64,000 nucleotides of DNA from Nitrososphaerota archaeon (GTDB lineage: Archaea; Thermoproteota; Nitrososphaeria; Nitrososphaerales; Nitrosopumilaceae), in the NCBI GenBank assembly GCA_016872055.1, contig VHBH01000001.1, positions 293,260 to 357,259 on the forward strand. Direction: 5' to 3'. The translations under genes and the position numbers were made by a program. This document shows, piece after piece, positions 41,731 through 50,799 of this stretch (position 1 is the first letter of the stretch; each line of letters opens with the position of its first letter). The notes below the pieces were generated by a model that saw only the letters and a list, made by a program, of their open reading frames with translations, was not told the origin of the DNA and made no database searches.

Positions 41731-42396
41731 ATGTGGACTTGGAAAAATTTTTTCAAATTGCCTTCTTTGGAGATCATTTCACAAGACAAAAACCGTATTT
41801 CAGTCAAGATAAAGGGTGTAGCACTGCAATACGCAAATGCACTAAGACGAATCTGCCTAAACGGCGTTCCAGTCTTTGCTATTGATACGGTAGACGTAAT
41901 TGACAATTCTTCCATAATGTCAGATGAAGGAATTGCCCATAGATTGGGACTCATACCAATAAAGACAGATCTCAAAAGATTCTCAGAGGCAGACCTATGT
42001 TCCTGCAAAAGCCAGGCGGGCTGCTCAAATTGTAGAGTAATGTTGGTAATTGATTCTGGCGATACCGACACTACAAGAACAATCACATCATCGGAATTAA
42101 GCTCCGAAGACCAAACAGTAAAGCCAATTTCCGACAAAATCCCAATTGTCCAGATTGCCCCAGGGCAAAAGGTAAAGCTAGAGGCATATGCAAGACTAGG
42201 ACGGGGAACAACCCACGCAAAATGGAATTCCGCCAATGTCTCAGTTCTAACACACACCGACAAGCCAGATGAATTCATCCTTACTGTAGAGAGCACTGGT
42301 GCACTTGCCCCAGAGCAAATAGTGACTGCCGGTGTTGACGAGCTTGCTCAAAGATTAGAAGAGTTCAAACAAGTCATTGCAGAGCTAAAAGCCTAA
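41731..42396 (+). CDS. rpo3: DNA-directed RNA polymerase subunit Rpo3 (D)
   Basis: A 221-residue homologue of bacterial alpha and eukaryal Rpb3. Marks: KIKGVALQYANALRRICLNGVPVFAID (assembly motif), IAHRLGLIPIKTDL, the Cys-rich loop CSCKSQAGCSNC (an Fe-S or disulfide-like insert of many archaeal D subunits), and KLEAYARLGRGTTHAKWN. It starts the rpo3-eL18-uL13-uS9 operon. A TTG at 41758 would be an alternative start nearer the usual N-terminus. Confidence 0.95.
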   Translation: MWTWKNFFKLPSLEIISQDKNRISVKIKGVALQYANALRRICLNGVPVFAIDTVDVIDNSSIMSDEGIAHRLGLIPIKTDLKRFSEADLCSCKSQAGCSNCRVMLVIDSGDTDTTRTITSSELSSEDQTVKPISDKIPIVQIAPGQKVKLEAYARLGRGTTHAKWNSANVSVLTHTDKPDEFILTVESTGALAPEQIVTAGVDELAQRLEEFKQVIAELKA

Positions 42397-42410
42397 TCAT
42401 AACATTATAT

Positions 42411-42782
42411 TTGGGTTCCAAAAGCGCAATATCTGTGACCAATCAGCTAGTCCAAGGAATGATAAAAGAGCTAAAGATAGCTTCTGTAAAGAATAAGGCT
42501 CCAATTTGGGCAGATCTTGCAGAAATAGCACTCAAACCAAAGATAGCAAAAAGACTAGTCAACGTCACACGGATAAATCGAGTAACCTCGGACAACGATA
42601 TCATCATAGTTCCAGGCAAGGTACTAGGAACAGGTAATATTTCTCACAAGGTAACATTATGCTCATTTGCAATATCTACGACAGCTGCCAAAAAGATCAA
42701 GGAGGCAGGCGGTAAAATTGTATCATATTCTGACTTAATTTCTAAATACCCAACAGGAAAGGGAGTGAAAATAATTGGTTGA
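42411..42782 (+). CDS. rpl18e: Large-subunit ribosomal protein eL18
   Basis: A 123-residue ribosomal protein: NQLVQGMIKELKIASVKNKAP, WADLAEIALKPKIAKRLVNVTRINRV, DNDIIIVPGKVLGTGNISHKVTLCSFAIS. The start is TTG at 42411, 14 bp after rpo3. It overlaps the uL13 gene by 8 bp. Confidence 0.94.
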   Translation: MGSKSAISVTNQLVQGMIKELKIASVKNKAPIWADLAEIALKPKIAKRLVNVTRINRVTSDNDIIIVPGKVLGTGNISHKVTLCSFAISTTAAKKIKEAGGKIVSYSDLISKYPTGKGVKIIG

Positions 42783-43218
42783 TCAAGCACAATCAGTCAT
42801 AGTTGATGGAACAAATCTGCTGGCAGGAAGACTCAGCTCTAATGTGGCAAAACTTCTCCTGCAGGGAAACCATGTAACCGTAGTAAACTGCGAGAAAATC
42901 CTGATTAGCGGAAACAGACGAAGTATAATTCAAAACTACAAAAACTTTCTTGAAATCTCCAGCATTTTACACCCTGAGCATGGACCATACCACCCACGCA
43001 GGCCAGACACAATCATCGCAAGAATGATTCGCGGAATGCTTCCAAGAAAAAAGCCGTCCGGGACCGCTGCATTGCGAAGACTAAGAACCTATGTAGGAGT
43101 TCCAAGTGGAATGGGCACGTCCAAGAAAACAAGCTTTGATTCAGCAAAAATAACAAGACCAATTGCAAACTATACCAGCATGTCAGATTTGGCACAAGAA
43201 GTAGGGTGGAATCGATGA
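42775..43218 (+). CDS. rpl13: Large-subunit ribosomal protein uL13
   Basis: A 147-residue protein. Marks: VIVDGTNLLAGRLSSNVAKLLLQGNHV, VNCEKILISGNRRSI, and GPYHPRRPDTIIARMIRGMLPRKKPSG. The TTG start lies inside the eL18 end, and the TGA overlaps the uS9 ATG. Confidence 0.95.
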   Translation: MVDQAQSVIVDGTNLLAGRLSSNVAKLLLQGNHVTVVNCEKILISGNRRSIIQNYKNFLEISSILHPEHGPYHPRRPDTIIARMIRGMLPRKKPSGTAALRRLRTYVGVPSGMGTSKKTSFDSAKITRPIANYTSMSDLAQEVGWNR

Positions 43219-43661
43219 CTCCAAAAACTGAAATCTATTTTGCAACAAGAAAGACGTCACGAGCTCATGTCTACATAACAAAGGGCTCCGGCCGAATTAG
43301 AATCAACAATGTCCCAGCAGAAATGATAAACCAGGAGTCAGCAAGAGAAGTAATTCTATCACCACTAGAAATTGCGGGAGATCTAAGATCCAAAGTAGAC
43401 ATTTCAGTTCGAGTAAAGGGTGGAGGATTCATGGGTCAGGCATATGCAGCAGCAACTGCAATATCACGAGCACTCACGGGCTGGACAAAATCCAAAAAAG
43501 AACCCAAAGAGCACCCATTCCCAAAGCAAACAAGAACCGATCTTAGGAAAAGGCTAAACGATTTTGATAAACACCTCCTGAGTGGAGACGCCAGAAGAAA
43601 AGAACCAAAGAAGTTTGGCGGACCTGGCGCAAGAAGAAGAAAGCAGAAGTCATACAGGTAG
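43215..43661 (+). CDS. rps9: Small-subunit ribosomal protein uS9
   Basis: A 148-residue protein from ATG 43215, which overlaps the uL13 TGA (ATGA). Marks: TRKTSRAHVYITKGSGRIRIN, VRVKGGGFMGQAYAAATAISRAL, and the basic tail KKFGGPGARRRKQKSYR that contacts P-site tRNA. GTG at 43206 is an alternative start. In many archaea rpo10 follows here; in this window a nucleotidyltransferase follows instead. Confidence 0.95.
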   Translation: MTPKTEIYFATRKTSRAHVYITKGSGRIRINNVPAEMINQESAREVILSPLEIAGDLRSKVDISVRVKGGGFMGQAYAAATAISRALTGWTKSKKEPKEHPFPKQTRTDLRKRLNDFDKHLLSGDARRKEPKKFGGPGARRRKQKSYR

Positions 43662-43662
43662 A

Positions 43663-44379
43663 TTGAAAGCAGTAATCTTGGCAGGCGGCAAGGGAACGCG
43701 TGCAAGACCTTTTACTGATTATTCTCCAAAGGCAATGATTCCTGTGTATGAAAAGCCACTGATTTTTCACATCATAAATCACCTTTACTCGTTTGATTTC
43801 ATATCAGAAATAATCATAGTTTGTGATTTGAGCGGCTTTGGAGGACAGATAAAGAACTATTTTGAGAAATCGAAGATACGATTCATTCAGGATTCTTCCA
43901 GTGGAACTGCGGGAGATCTGGTACACTTGGCAGGCCTAGTAAAAAGAGAGTCGTTTGTTTTGTGGTTTGCAGACAATCTTTGTGCACTTGATTTGGGAAA
44001 AATGTACAAACATTATACCAACAAAAAAAGTATGGCATGCATTGCCACAAGGCAATTCCGCAAAGAGGAAACGGGTTTTGCCCAAGTAGATGACGGAGTA
44101 GTCAGCCAGTTCATTGAAAAACCAATCATAAAGATGGAAAATCATGAATGTACTGGGATCTATATATTGTCAGGTAAAATCATCGACATTATAAAATCAA
44201 AATCAAAGAAAAACCTCAACTTGTCCTATGACATTTTGCAAGAATTATCAAAAAAAGGACAGGTAAGCTCCTTTGATATTGGCAAAACTCCTTGGGTCGA
44301 CGTTGAATCGCCTTCCATTATACAAAGAAAATCAGACGATATTAAAAAAATAATTAAATCAATAAATCACAATATGTGA
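43663..44379 (+). CDS. Sugar-phosphate nucleotidyltransferase
   Basis: A 238-residue NDP-sugar pyrophosphorylase catalytic domain: MKAVILAGGKGTRARPFTDY (TTG start at 43663), SPKAMIPVYEKPLIFHIINHL, GTAGDLVHLAGLV, FIEKPI, GIYILSGKII and PWVDVESPSII. Substrate may be glucose-1-P or mannose-1-P; it lacks a left-handed beta-helix domain. It begins one base after the uS9 stop, so it is co-transcribed with ribosomal genes. A frame extending upstream into rps9 is not coding. Confidence 0.9.
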   Translation: MKAVILAGGKGTRARPFTDYSPKAMIPVYEKPLIFHIINHLYSFDFISEIIIVCDLSGFGGQIKNYFEKSKIRFIQDSSSGTAGDLVHLAGLVKRESFVLWFADNLCALDLGKMYKHYTNKKSMACIATRQFRKEETGFAQVDDGVVSQFIEKPIIKMENHECTGIYILSGKIIDIIKSKSKKNLNLSYDILQELSKKGQVSSFDIGKTPWVDVESPSIIQRKSDDIKKIIKSINHNM

Positions 44380-44939
44380 CTTTTTTCAAATTGGGTAATT
44401 TTGTTTTCATGCTGCAGAGTTACTGCAATGTCATCTAGTCCTTCTAAGAGCGTTTTCTTTCGCGATTCATCAATGTCAAAATGAATAGACTTTAAATTGT
44501 ATTGTATTGTCTGTGACGCAAGATCCACATGCACGATAGAATCGGTCTTCATGAGATCATTTACAATATCTTTTTGCAATGATATCGGCAATATGCCGTT
44601 TTTGAAGCAATTATTATAGAAAATATCTGCGAATGAGGGCGCAATTATAACATCAAACCCATAGTCCTTAATAGCCCAGGCCGCATGTTCGCGGCTAGAG
44701 CCACACCCAAAATTGTCACCGCTTATCAAAATCTGAGAGCCTATGTATTTTGGATCATTTAGGACAAATTCTTTTCTTGGTGAGTTGTTTTGATCAAAGC
44801 GCCAATCATAGAACAAAAACTTTCCAAAGCCTGTTCTTTGCACCAGTTTGAGGAATTGTTTTGGTACAATTTGATCGGTATCCACGTTTGGCCTATTGAG
44901 AGGCATTACTATGCTGGAAACTTGTCCTAACTTTTCCAT
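44367..44939 (-). CDS. leuD: 3-isopropylmalate dehydratase small subunit, bacterial type
   Basis: A 190-residue LeuD of the longer bacterial form: [67 protein letters not shown] and the C-terminal GLDDIAVTLQH. With LeuC it isomerises 2- to 3-isopropylmalate in leucine synthesis. It is adjacent to the leuC stop (TAA/TAG spacing 0) and converges with the nucleotidyltransferase gene by 13 bp. Confidence 0.94.
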   Translation of the reverse strand: MEKLGQVSSIVMPLNRPNVDTDQIVPKQFLKLVQRTGFGKFLFYDWRFDQNNSPRKEFVLNDPKYIGSQILISGDNFGCGSSREHAAWAIKDYGFDVIIAPSFADIFYNNCFKNGILPISLQKDIVNDLMKTDSIVHVDLASQTIQYNLKSIHFDIDESRKKTLLEGLDDIAVTLQHENKITQFEKSHIL

Positions 44940-46346
44940 CTAAACCCACTCCCTCACATCTACAAAGTGTCCTTCAATTGCGGCAGCTGCTGCCATAATA
45001 GGGCTAACCAAATGAGTTCTACCACCAGCCCCCTGCCTCCCCTCAAAGTTTCTATTTGATGTGCTTGCGCATCTCTCACCTCGTGACAGAATATCAGGAT
45101 TCATTCCAAGGCACATGCTACATCCAGACTCGCGCCACTCAAAGTTTGCGTCCTTGAAGATTTTGTCAAGGCCCATCTCTTCTGCCTTTTTCTTTACTTG
45201 TTGAGATCCTGGGACCACCATCACCCGAACATTTGGTGATGCCTTTTTTCCCCGGATTATGCTTGCAGCCTCTATTAGGTCTTGCAGTCGTGCGTTTGTG
45301 CAAGAGCCAATGAAGACGCGGTCTATTTTGATATCAGTGATTGGCGTACCGGATTTGAGATCCATGTATTGTAAAGCGTTTTTTGCGGCACTCTCTTGAC
45401 TTGGATCTCCATTGGCAAATTCGGCAGGATCTGGTACAGATTCTGTGACGTCCGCAGTCATTGCAGGGTTTGTCCCCCAGCTTACCTGAGGTATAATTTG
45501 TGATGCGTTAACTGTAAAGGATTTGTCGAACTTTGCCCCATTATCTGTTTTAAGTGTGTTTTTCCATTTTTCCACTAGCTCGTCGTAGTTTTTTGGAGTG
45601 TATTTTCTGTTACCAAGATAATCGAATGTTTTCTGGTCAGGTGCAACCAAGCCTGCGCGCGCTCCTCCCTCTATCGACATGTTGCATATGGTCATACGCT
45701 CATCCATCGATAGATCCGAGATTGCCTTCCCTCGATATTCCAATACGGTGCCGTTACCTCCGGCAGTTCCGATTTTTTTGATTATAGTGAGTATGATATC
45801 CTTGGCAGTAATTGCGTGCGTGTTTTTTCTTTGTCCATCAACTCTTATTTCAAATGTCTTCGGCTTGTCCAAAACAAGGCATTGGGTTGCCAATACATGC
45901 TCTACATCCGATGTACCAATTCCTAGTGCAAATGCACCAAATGCACCATGTGTAGAAGTATGCGAGTCACCGCAGACGATTGTGGTGCCAGGTAGAGTAA
46001 TTCCCATTTCAGGTCCTATGACATGCACTATTCCCTGGTATGGCGAATCCAATCCAAACAATGGAATTCCAAAATCTTGGCAGTTTTTTTCCAGAGTCTT
46101 GATTTGTATTGCGGAGATTTGGTCAGCGATAGGCAATGATCTGTTTGTTGTCGGCACGTTGTGATCCATTGTGGCAAATGTCAGGTCCGGCCTGCGCACC
46201 TTTCGTTTGTTAATTCTAAGGCCGTCAAATGCTTGGGGAGAGGTAACCTCGTGTACCATGTGCCTGTCAATGTAGATTAGAGTACGGCCGTCAATTTCAT
46301 CAACTTTGTGCGAGTCCCAGATTTTCTCAAACAAGGTCTTGGCCAT
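44940..46346 (-). CDS. leuC: 3-isopropylmalate dehydratase large subunit, bacterial type
   Basis: A 468-residue LeuC from ATG 46346: [58 protein letters not shown], and the [4Fe-4S] cysteines in [10 protein letters not shown] and [14 protein letters not shown] start at 46361 would add five residues. Its partner is the 190-residue LeuD immediately downstream. Confidence 0.95.
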   Translation of the reverse strand: MAKTLFEKIWDSHKVDEIDGRTLIYIDRHMVHEVTSPQAFDGLRINKRKVRRPDLTFATMDHNVPTTNRSLPIADQISAIQIKTLEKNCQDFGIPLFGLDSPYQGIVHVIGPEMGITLPGTTIVCGDSHTSTHGAFGAFALGIGTSDVEHVLATQCLVLDKPKTFEIRVDGQRKNTHAITAKDIILTIIKKIGTAGGNGTVLEYRGKAISDLSMDERMTICNMSIEGGARAGLVAPDQKTFDYLGNRKYTPKNYDELVEKWKNTLKTDNGAKFDKSFTVNASQIIPQVSWGTNPAMTADVTESVPDPAEFANGDPSQESAAKNALQYMDLKSGTPITDIKIDRVFIGSCTNARLQDLIEAASIIRGKKASPNVRVMVVPGSQQVKKKAEEMGLDKIFKDANFEWRESGCSMCLGMNPDILSRGERCASTSNRNFEGRQGAGGRTHLVSPIMAAAAAIEGHFVDVREWV

Positions 46347-46381
46347 ATGTATGATCAACAATATAGGTATAAAATTGTAAA

Positions 46382-46864
46382 TTAGTCAGGCTTGTACTTG
46401 AAGAGCCCGCCCGCCTCAATTATTTTGGCCACAATCTCCGAAAATGGCTTCATGGAATAGTCTTGGTTTTTGGTAAGATTCTTGATCTGGTTTTTTCTTA
46501 TATCCACTTCGATTTGGTCTCCGTCGGAGATTTTCTTGTAGGTATCCTCATCCACTTCAATTGGAAGCAAAAAACCACCATCAACTGCATTCCGATAGAA
46601 TATTCTGGCAAAGGTTACCGCAATTACGCCCTTTATTCCGCATTGGCTAAGGGCAATTGGTGCGTGCTCTCGCGATGAGCCACATCCAAAGTTACGGCCT
46701 GCAACCAGAAAATCTCCCTTTTGCACCTTGGAGTGAAAATCTGGGTCGATTCCCTCCATTGCGTGCTTTGCTATTTCGTCATAGTCGTGTAACTTAAGAT
46801 ATTGACCTGGCAAAATCACGTCAGTGTCGATATTGTCTTTTTCGTATTTGATTACTTTGCCCAT
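46382..46864 (-). CDS. Isopropylmalate/homoaconitase-type small subunit, archaeal type
   Basis: A 160-residue small subunit of the short archaeal form: [70 protein letters not shown]. The substrate loop after the ILPGQ motif reads YLKL, which differs from the YLRT type of isopropylmalate isomerases and other described variants, so the substrate (isopropylmalate, citramalate or a homologue) is open. Its ATG overlaps the stop of the large-subunit gene by one base. Confidence 0.85.
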   Translation of the reverse strand: MGKVIKYEKDNIDTDVILPGQYLKLHDYDEIAKHAMEGIDPDFHSKVQKGDFLVAGRNFGCGSSREHAPIALSQCGIKGVIAVTFARIFYRNAVDGGFLLPIEVDEDTYKKISDGDQIEVDIRKNQIKNLTKNQDYSMKPFSEIVAKIIEAGGLFKYKPD

Positions 46865-48132
46865 TACAAATCACGTGGATCAGTTATTTTGCCAGTAACA
46901 GCAGACGCTGCAGCAACTAGTGGAGATGCCAAATACGTCTTGGATTCGACATGACCCATCCTGCCAGGGAAATTCCTATTTGTGGTACTGATGCAGATTT
47001 CGTCTTTAGCCAATACCCCCATATGTGCACCACAGCATGCACCGCATGTTGGTGGGCCCACGGTAACTCCGGCATCTAGAAATATTTTGATCAAGCCGTT
47101 TTCCATTGCTCGCTTGTATATTGATATTGCAGCTGGAAGAACTTCGGTTCTGATTTTTACTTGGCGGCCCTTTAGTATTTTGGCTGCCGCTTCGAGGTCT
47201 TCGTATTTTGCTCCAGTGCAAGAGCCAATATAGGATTTGTCCAGTTCGATTCCTGCAACGTCGCGCACCGTCGCAATATTTTCAGGAGAAAATGGTTTTG
47301 CTATTGTCGGCTCTAGTTCTGATGCCTCATATTCGTATACCTTAGCATATTCTGCATCGGCATCTCCATACACAGGAGCATATTTTGTGGCACCTCTTTG
47401 GAATAGATAATCAAAGATCTTTTGGTCCGGCTCGATTATTCCGTTTTTGGCACCTGCCTCTGTAGTCATGTTGCACAATGTCAACCTAGATTCTACAGAC
47501 ATTTCCGAAATGCCATCACCGCCAAACTGCATTGCATAATACGCAGCACCTTCGGTTCCAATATCGCCAATTATTTTGAGTATCAAGTCCTTTGCCATCA
47601 TGTGATCAGGTAATTTGCCATTCAGCTTAAAGTATAATGTCTCTGGTACTTTGAACCAGATTCTGCCGTTTAGCAAGACATATGCAATATCGGTATGACC
47701 AAGGCCGCATGCAAATGCACCCAAGGCACCAGTGGTGTTAGTATGGGAGTCGCCTCCAACATAGACTTCGCCAGGCAGTACCATTGCTTCCTCATGAGAT
47801 AAAGTGTGGCATATTCCGTACTGTCCCATTCCATACTTGAAGTGTTTTTCAATACCATATTGTTTTGTAAATTTTGTTAGCTTGACAATGTTTTCAGCAG
47901 AGATCTTTTCAGCAGACGGCACAAAGTGGTCTTCTGCAACCCAGACTTTGGATGAATTCCAGAGCTTGTCCGTTGGAATTCCCTGTTTTTGGAGCTTTTC
48001 AAATACCTTGATAACGCCTGGCCCTGAAACATCGTGAATCATTGCCTTATCCACATTTGCAAATATTATATCGTCTGGCGCAACGCTTGATTTGCCGGAT
48101 GCACGCGCAAGAATCTTTTCTGTTATATTCAC
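46864..48132 (-). CDS. Isopropylmalate/homoaconitase-type large subunit, archaeal type
   Basis: A 422-residue aconitase-family large subunit of the archaeal/thermophile branch: NITEKILARASGKSSVAPDDII, VAEDHFVPSAEKISAEN, VYVGGDSHTNTTGALGAFACGLGHTD, and the cluster cysteines SYIGSCTGAKYED (reading YIGSCTGAK) and CGACCGAHMG. It is paired with the short small subunit. The two isomerase systems in this window are only 20 bp apart. Roles in leucine and isoleucine (citramalate) routes are the likely split. Confidence 0.88.
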   Translation of the reverse strand: MNITEKILARASGKSSVAPDDIIFANVDKAMIHDVSGPGVIKVFEKLQKQGIPTDKLWNSSKVWVAEDHFVPSAEKISAENIVKLTKFTKQYGIEKHFKYGMGQYGICHTLSHEEAMVLPGEVYVGGDSHTNTTGALGAFACGLGHTDIAYVLLNGRIWFKVPETLYFKLNGKLPDHMMAKDLILKIIGDIGTEGAAYYAMQFGGDGISEMSVESRLTLCNMTTEAGAKNGIIEPDQKIFDYLFQRGATKYAPVYGDADAEYAKVYEYEASELEPTIAKPFSPENIATVRDVAGIELDKSYIGSCTGAKYEDLEAAAKILKGRQVKIRTEVLPAAISIYKRAMENGLIKIFLDAGVTVGPPTCGACCGAHMGVLAKDEICISTTNRNFPGRMGHVESKTYLASPLVAAASAVTGKITDPRDL

Positions 48133-48206
48133 AGAACAAAGATCTAGTCATTTCAGATTAAAAGCTTTGGAGAAGGATAAAAAATGCGAAAACCGCAACA
48201 ATATCG

Positions 48207-48962
48207 TTGACTAGAATAATTCCAATCAAGACCTCAAGAAAACAATCCAGTTTTGAACTGTATGAGGACGTAATAGAATCAATAAAGCCTCACATCTTGG
48301 AAACAGGCGATGTCATTGTGATTTCAAGCAAATATGTGGCAAATTCGCAGGGTCGACTATTAGACATTACAAAAACTAGGCCGTCGTCGGAAGCAGCAGA
48401 ATTATCAAGGAGATACCAAATAGACTCAAAATTTGCCGAAGTCATTCTGCGTGAATCTGACAAAAGGTTAGGCGGAGTGGCGGGATTTGTTCTCACATCA
48501 TCAGACCATATCTTGGCACCAAATGCGGGAATTGACAAGTCTAATGTAAAAAAGGGCACCGCAATACTATATCCTGATTTACCATATACAATAACAGAGA
48601 ATATCCGAAAAAAAATTCTTCTAAATCTTGGAGTCCATGTTGGAATAATTCTAGTAGACAGTAGGTTAATGCCCACAAGGGCAGGAACCACAGGTGTTGC
48701 AATAGCAGTATCTGGCTTTGAGCCAGTTCAAGATTTACGTGGCCAAAAAGACCTAGATGGAAACCCCTTACGAGTCACCATGAAAGCAACGGCAGATAAT
48801 TTGGCAACGATTGCAAACCATATCATGGGGGAGGGATCAGAATCCACACCAATTGTAATAATCAAAGAATCTGGAGTAAAGATCACATCACGTAAAATCA
48901 AACCAGATGAAACGTCAATATCATCAGAACTTTGCGTGTACATGCGCGGCTTTGCGAACTAA
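48207..48962 (+). CDS. cofE: Coenzyme F420-0:L-glutamate ligase CofE
   Basis: A 251-residue GTP-dependent ligase that adds glutamates to F420-0. Marks: GDVIVISSKYVANSQGRLLDI, LILRES-like VILRESDKRLGG, DHILAPNAGIDKSNVKKGTAIL, LVDSRLMPTRAGTTGVAIAVSGFEPVQDLRG (as read) and VTMKATADNLATIANHIMGEGSE. The TTG start at 48207 directly precedes the first domain residues. It indicates F420 synthesis, fitting the small deazaflavin-type protein at 15001. Confidence 0.94.
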   Translation: MTRIIPIKTSRKQSSFELYEDVIESIKPHILETGDVIVISSKYVANSQGRLLDITKTRPSSEAAELSRRYQIDSKFAEVILRESDKRLGGVAGFVLTSSDHILAPNAGIDKSNVKKGTAILYPDLPYTITENIRKKILLNLGVHVGIILVDSRLMPTRAGTTGVAIAVSGFEPVQDLRGQKDLDGNPLRVTMKATADNLATIANHIMGEGSESTPIVIIKESGVKITSRKIKPDETSISSELCVYMRGFAN

Positions 48963-48992
48963 TTTAAATAAAGTAAATTCAAAGAGTGGCCA

Positions 48993-49544
48993 ATGCACTA
49001 TCTAACCAGATACCCAAGGACGATATCGTTCGGTGGTGGAAAAAGTCATACCATTGACATTGATGCCAAAGGAGTAGAGCAGCTCACAGTTATTGTGAAA
49101 AAAAGTGCAGAGGAACTTTACAATATAATGCTCAAAGAGGGATTTACCAAAGTAAAGTTTGAGCACAAGCAAGAATCACAAATTGGACATGGTCTTTCTC
49201 TGAAATTAAAAAAACCATGGGAGATGCATTTACGATTATTTGACAGAAAAAATGGCGAGGTCGGAATTGAAGCCGAAGTAGAGGTATCACGGGATTATCT
49301 GCAGCATCTGTTTTGCCAGCGAACCCCTGTCATTTATGAGATAGAAGCGCTCCTAAAAAAACACCAAATAGAATACAAAATCTGGCATAACAAGGTAAAA
49401 AATCACATCCATACCACATTAAACAACTACAAAATAACACTTGCCACACCAAACATTCCGGTCTTTGCCTGGAAACCAATGATATTTTTTATTGGTACCG
49501 TAGGCGTGTTTTATTTATGGAAATATCTAGATACACTATTCTAA
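48993..49544 (+). CDS. Unknown protein with C-terminal membrane anchor (183 residues)
   Basis: Not recognised. Residues 1-150 are soluble: MHYLTRYPRTISFGGGKSHT, EQLTVIVKKSAEELYNIMLKEGF, HGLSLKLKKPWEMHLRLFDRKNGEVGIEAEVEVSRDYLQHL (as read). A hydrophobic C-terminal segment (PMIFFIGTVGVFYLWKYL) suggests tail anchoring in the membrane. It lies 30 bp after cofE in the same direction and 39 bp before the next unknown gene. Confidence 0.7.
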   Translation: MHYLTRYPRTISFGGGKSHTIDIDAKGVEQLTVIVKKSAEELYNIMLKEGFTKVKFEHKQESQIGHGLSLKLKKPWEMHLRLFDRKNGEVGIEAEVEVSRDYLQHLFCQRTPVIYEIEALLKKHQIEYKIWHNKVKNHIHTTLNNYKITLATPNIPVFAWKPMIFFIGTVGVFYLWKYLDTLF

Positions 49545-49583
49545 CTTGAAGACTTAATTACAATTTTTTATCAAATCAGTTCA

Positions 49584-50117
49584 ATGAGTGATGGTTTTCT
49601 CTCTGCAGAGTTAGGACATTACGGTGTGTCCCCATGGGAAATCGAAGTCATATATGGATTGTTAGCAGAGCGATTCAAAATAACACAGGATGAAATCACA
49701 GAGCGAGATCCAAATTTTGTCAGCGTCGTAGAGATTAATATTCCGCTTGCATTTAATGAAGAGTTTTTCAAATGGTTTGAATACTACAGATGGGATAAAA
49801 TAAAATACATTTTCAAGGAAATGAAGCGACGTCGTGGCAAAAAAAACTCTCTTAAAGTGAGTATCGGATTTTCAGGTGCACCAAAAATAGCATTCATACT
49901 TGATGTTGAGGAAAAAGACACATTTGACAATGCACTTGAAAAACTTGATTTTGTAATAGAATTGTTATCATATCATCTGAATTTTGAAAACATTGAAGAT
50001 GTGTCAAAGGTAATTTACAAATTCGATACAGAGACTAGGAAATGGAAAATGCAAACATTATTTGCAAACAACAAGAGATTTGTTTTAGTGAACAATACGT
50101 GGAAGATGATTATTTAA
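49584..50117 (+). CDS. Unknown soluble protein (177 residues)
   Basis: Not recognised. Starts MSDGFLSAELGHYGVSPWEI, then VIYGLLAERFKITQDEITERDP, FFKWFEYYRWDKIKYIFKEMKRRRGKK and KIAFILDVEEKDTFDNALEKLDFVIELLSYHL. It is an alpha/beta protein rich in aromatic residues with a basic patch (KRRRGKK), no signal peptide. Follows the tail-anchored unknown gene. Its 3' end overlaps the next, convergent gene by 8 bp. Confidence 0.68.
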   Translation: MSDGFLSAELGHYGVSPWEIEVIYGLLAERFKITQDEITERDPNFVSVVEINIPLAFNEEFFKWFEYYRWDKIKYIFKEMKRRRGKKNSLKVSIGFSGAPKIAFILDVEEKDTFDNALEKLDFVIELLSYHLNFENIEDVSKVIYKFDTETRKWKMQTLFANNKRFVLVNNTWKMII

Positions 50118-50544
50118 TGTCTTTTTCTAGCGGTTCCAGCATTGAGTGTAATTCTTTGTATTTGGAATCCAAAAATTCCAGTGATTCCACTAACTTTTTT
50201 GACTTTCCATATTTGAAGCGGATAAGCTCTCGATGGTGCCAGTAATTTTTCCCATCACTCAATGACAGTGTTGTAAAGTAATCAGGGCCTTTTACAGAGT
50301 CTGGAATTTTGATGTTGTACGGAAATAAAAACTCCGCAATGAACCATTCATCACCGTCTGGATAATCAGAACCAGTTTCAACATCAAAAAATATGTGCAA
50401 CAGGCTAGATTGCATAAGACCATCATCAGGTATGGTGGGATGCTTGATGTTTGATTTGCTAAAATCAAGATTCAGCAGGTTTGGCTCAAAATAGCCCTTG
50501 ATTATAGATTTTCTAAATATCTTGTTTGCCTCAGCCAGATTCAA
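50110..50544 (-). CDS. Unknown soluble protein (144 residues)
   Basis: Not recognised. Starts at TTG 50544 (MNLAEANKIFRKSIIKGYFE), with LLHIFFDVETGSDYPDGDEWFIAEFLFPYNI, and ends in a helix (SKKLVESLEFLDSKYKELHSMLEPLEK). The mixed acidic and aromatic middle part suggests a small alpha/beta fold. It converges on the gene at 49584. ATG-free start and no homology I can name keep confidence modest. Confidence 0.6.
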   Translation of the reverse strand: MNLAEANKIFRKSIIKGYFEPNLLNLDFSKSNIKHPTIPDDGLMQSSLLHIFFDVETGSDYPDGDEWFIAEFLFPYNIKIPDSVKGPDYFTTLSLSDGKNYWHHRELIRFKYGKSKKLVESLEFLDSKYKELHSMLEPLEKDIK

Positions 50545-50799
50545 TTATAGTGGTAGTAGTTAGATCGAGGTTATTTTAATTTCCGATATGAATTAGTCAA
50601 TTTATGACTAGTTTTGAAGTAAAAATATTTGAATTTCGATATATCATACATAGAAGCAGAATAAATTAAATTGATTCTAAACTAATACAGGGTCCGCGGA
50701 TTTTTAACAATAATGCAAGAATACTAGCTAAAATTGATTCTATAATATAATAAATTATAGTTTAAAACTAATGTCAACCAAATTTTTGATGGAAAACAT
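50545..50799. other. 255-bp AT-rich intergenic region
   Basis: No gene is seen. It holds a small inverted repeat TAGTCA-ATTTA-TGACTA, two copies of AAATTGATTCT about 60 bp apart, several TATA-like stretches and runs of A/T. It must contain the promoter of the gene ending at 50544 and the terminator of the 2-oxoacid oxidoreductase operon. No C/D box pattern, tRNA fold or open frame of note was found. Confidence 0.5.

Noticed and set aside
50545..50799. Possible small RNA in the AT-rich gap
   Set aside because: Only short inverted and direct repeats are present; C/D or H/ACA box order and a stable fold were not found.
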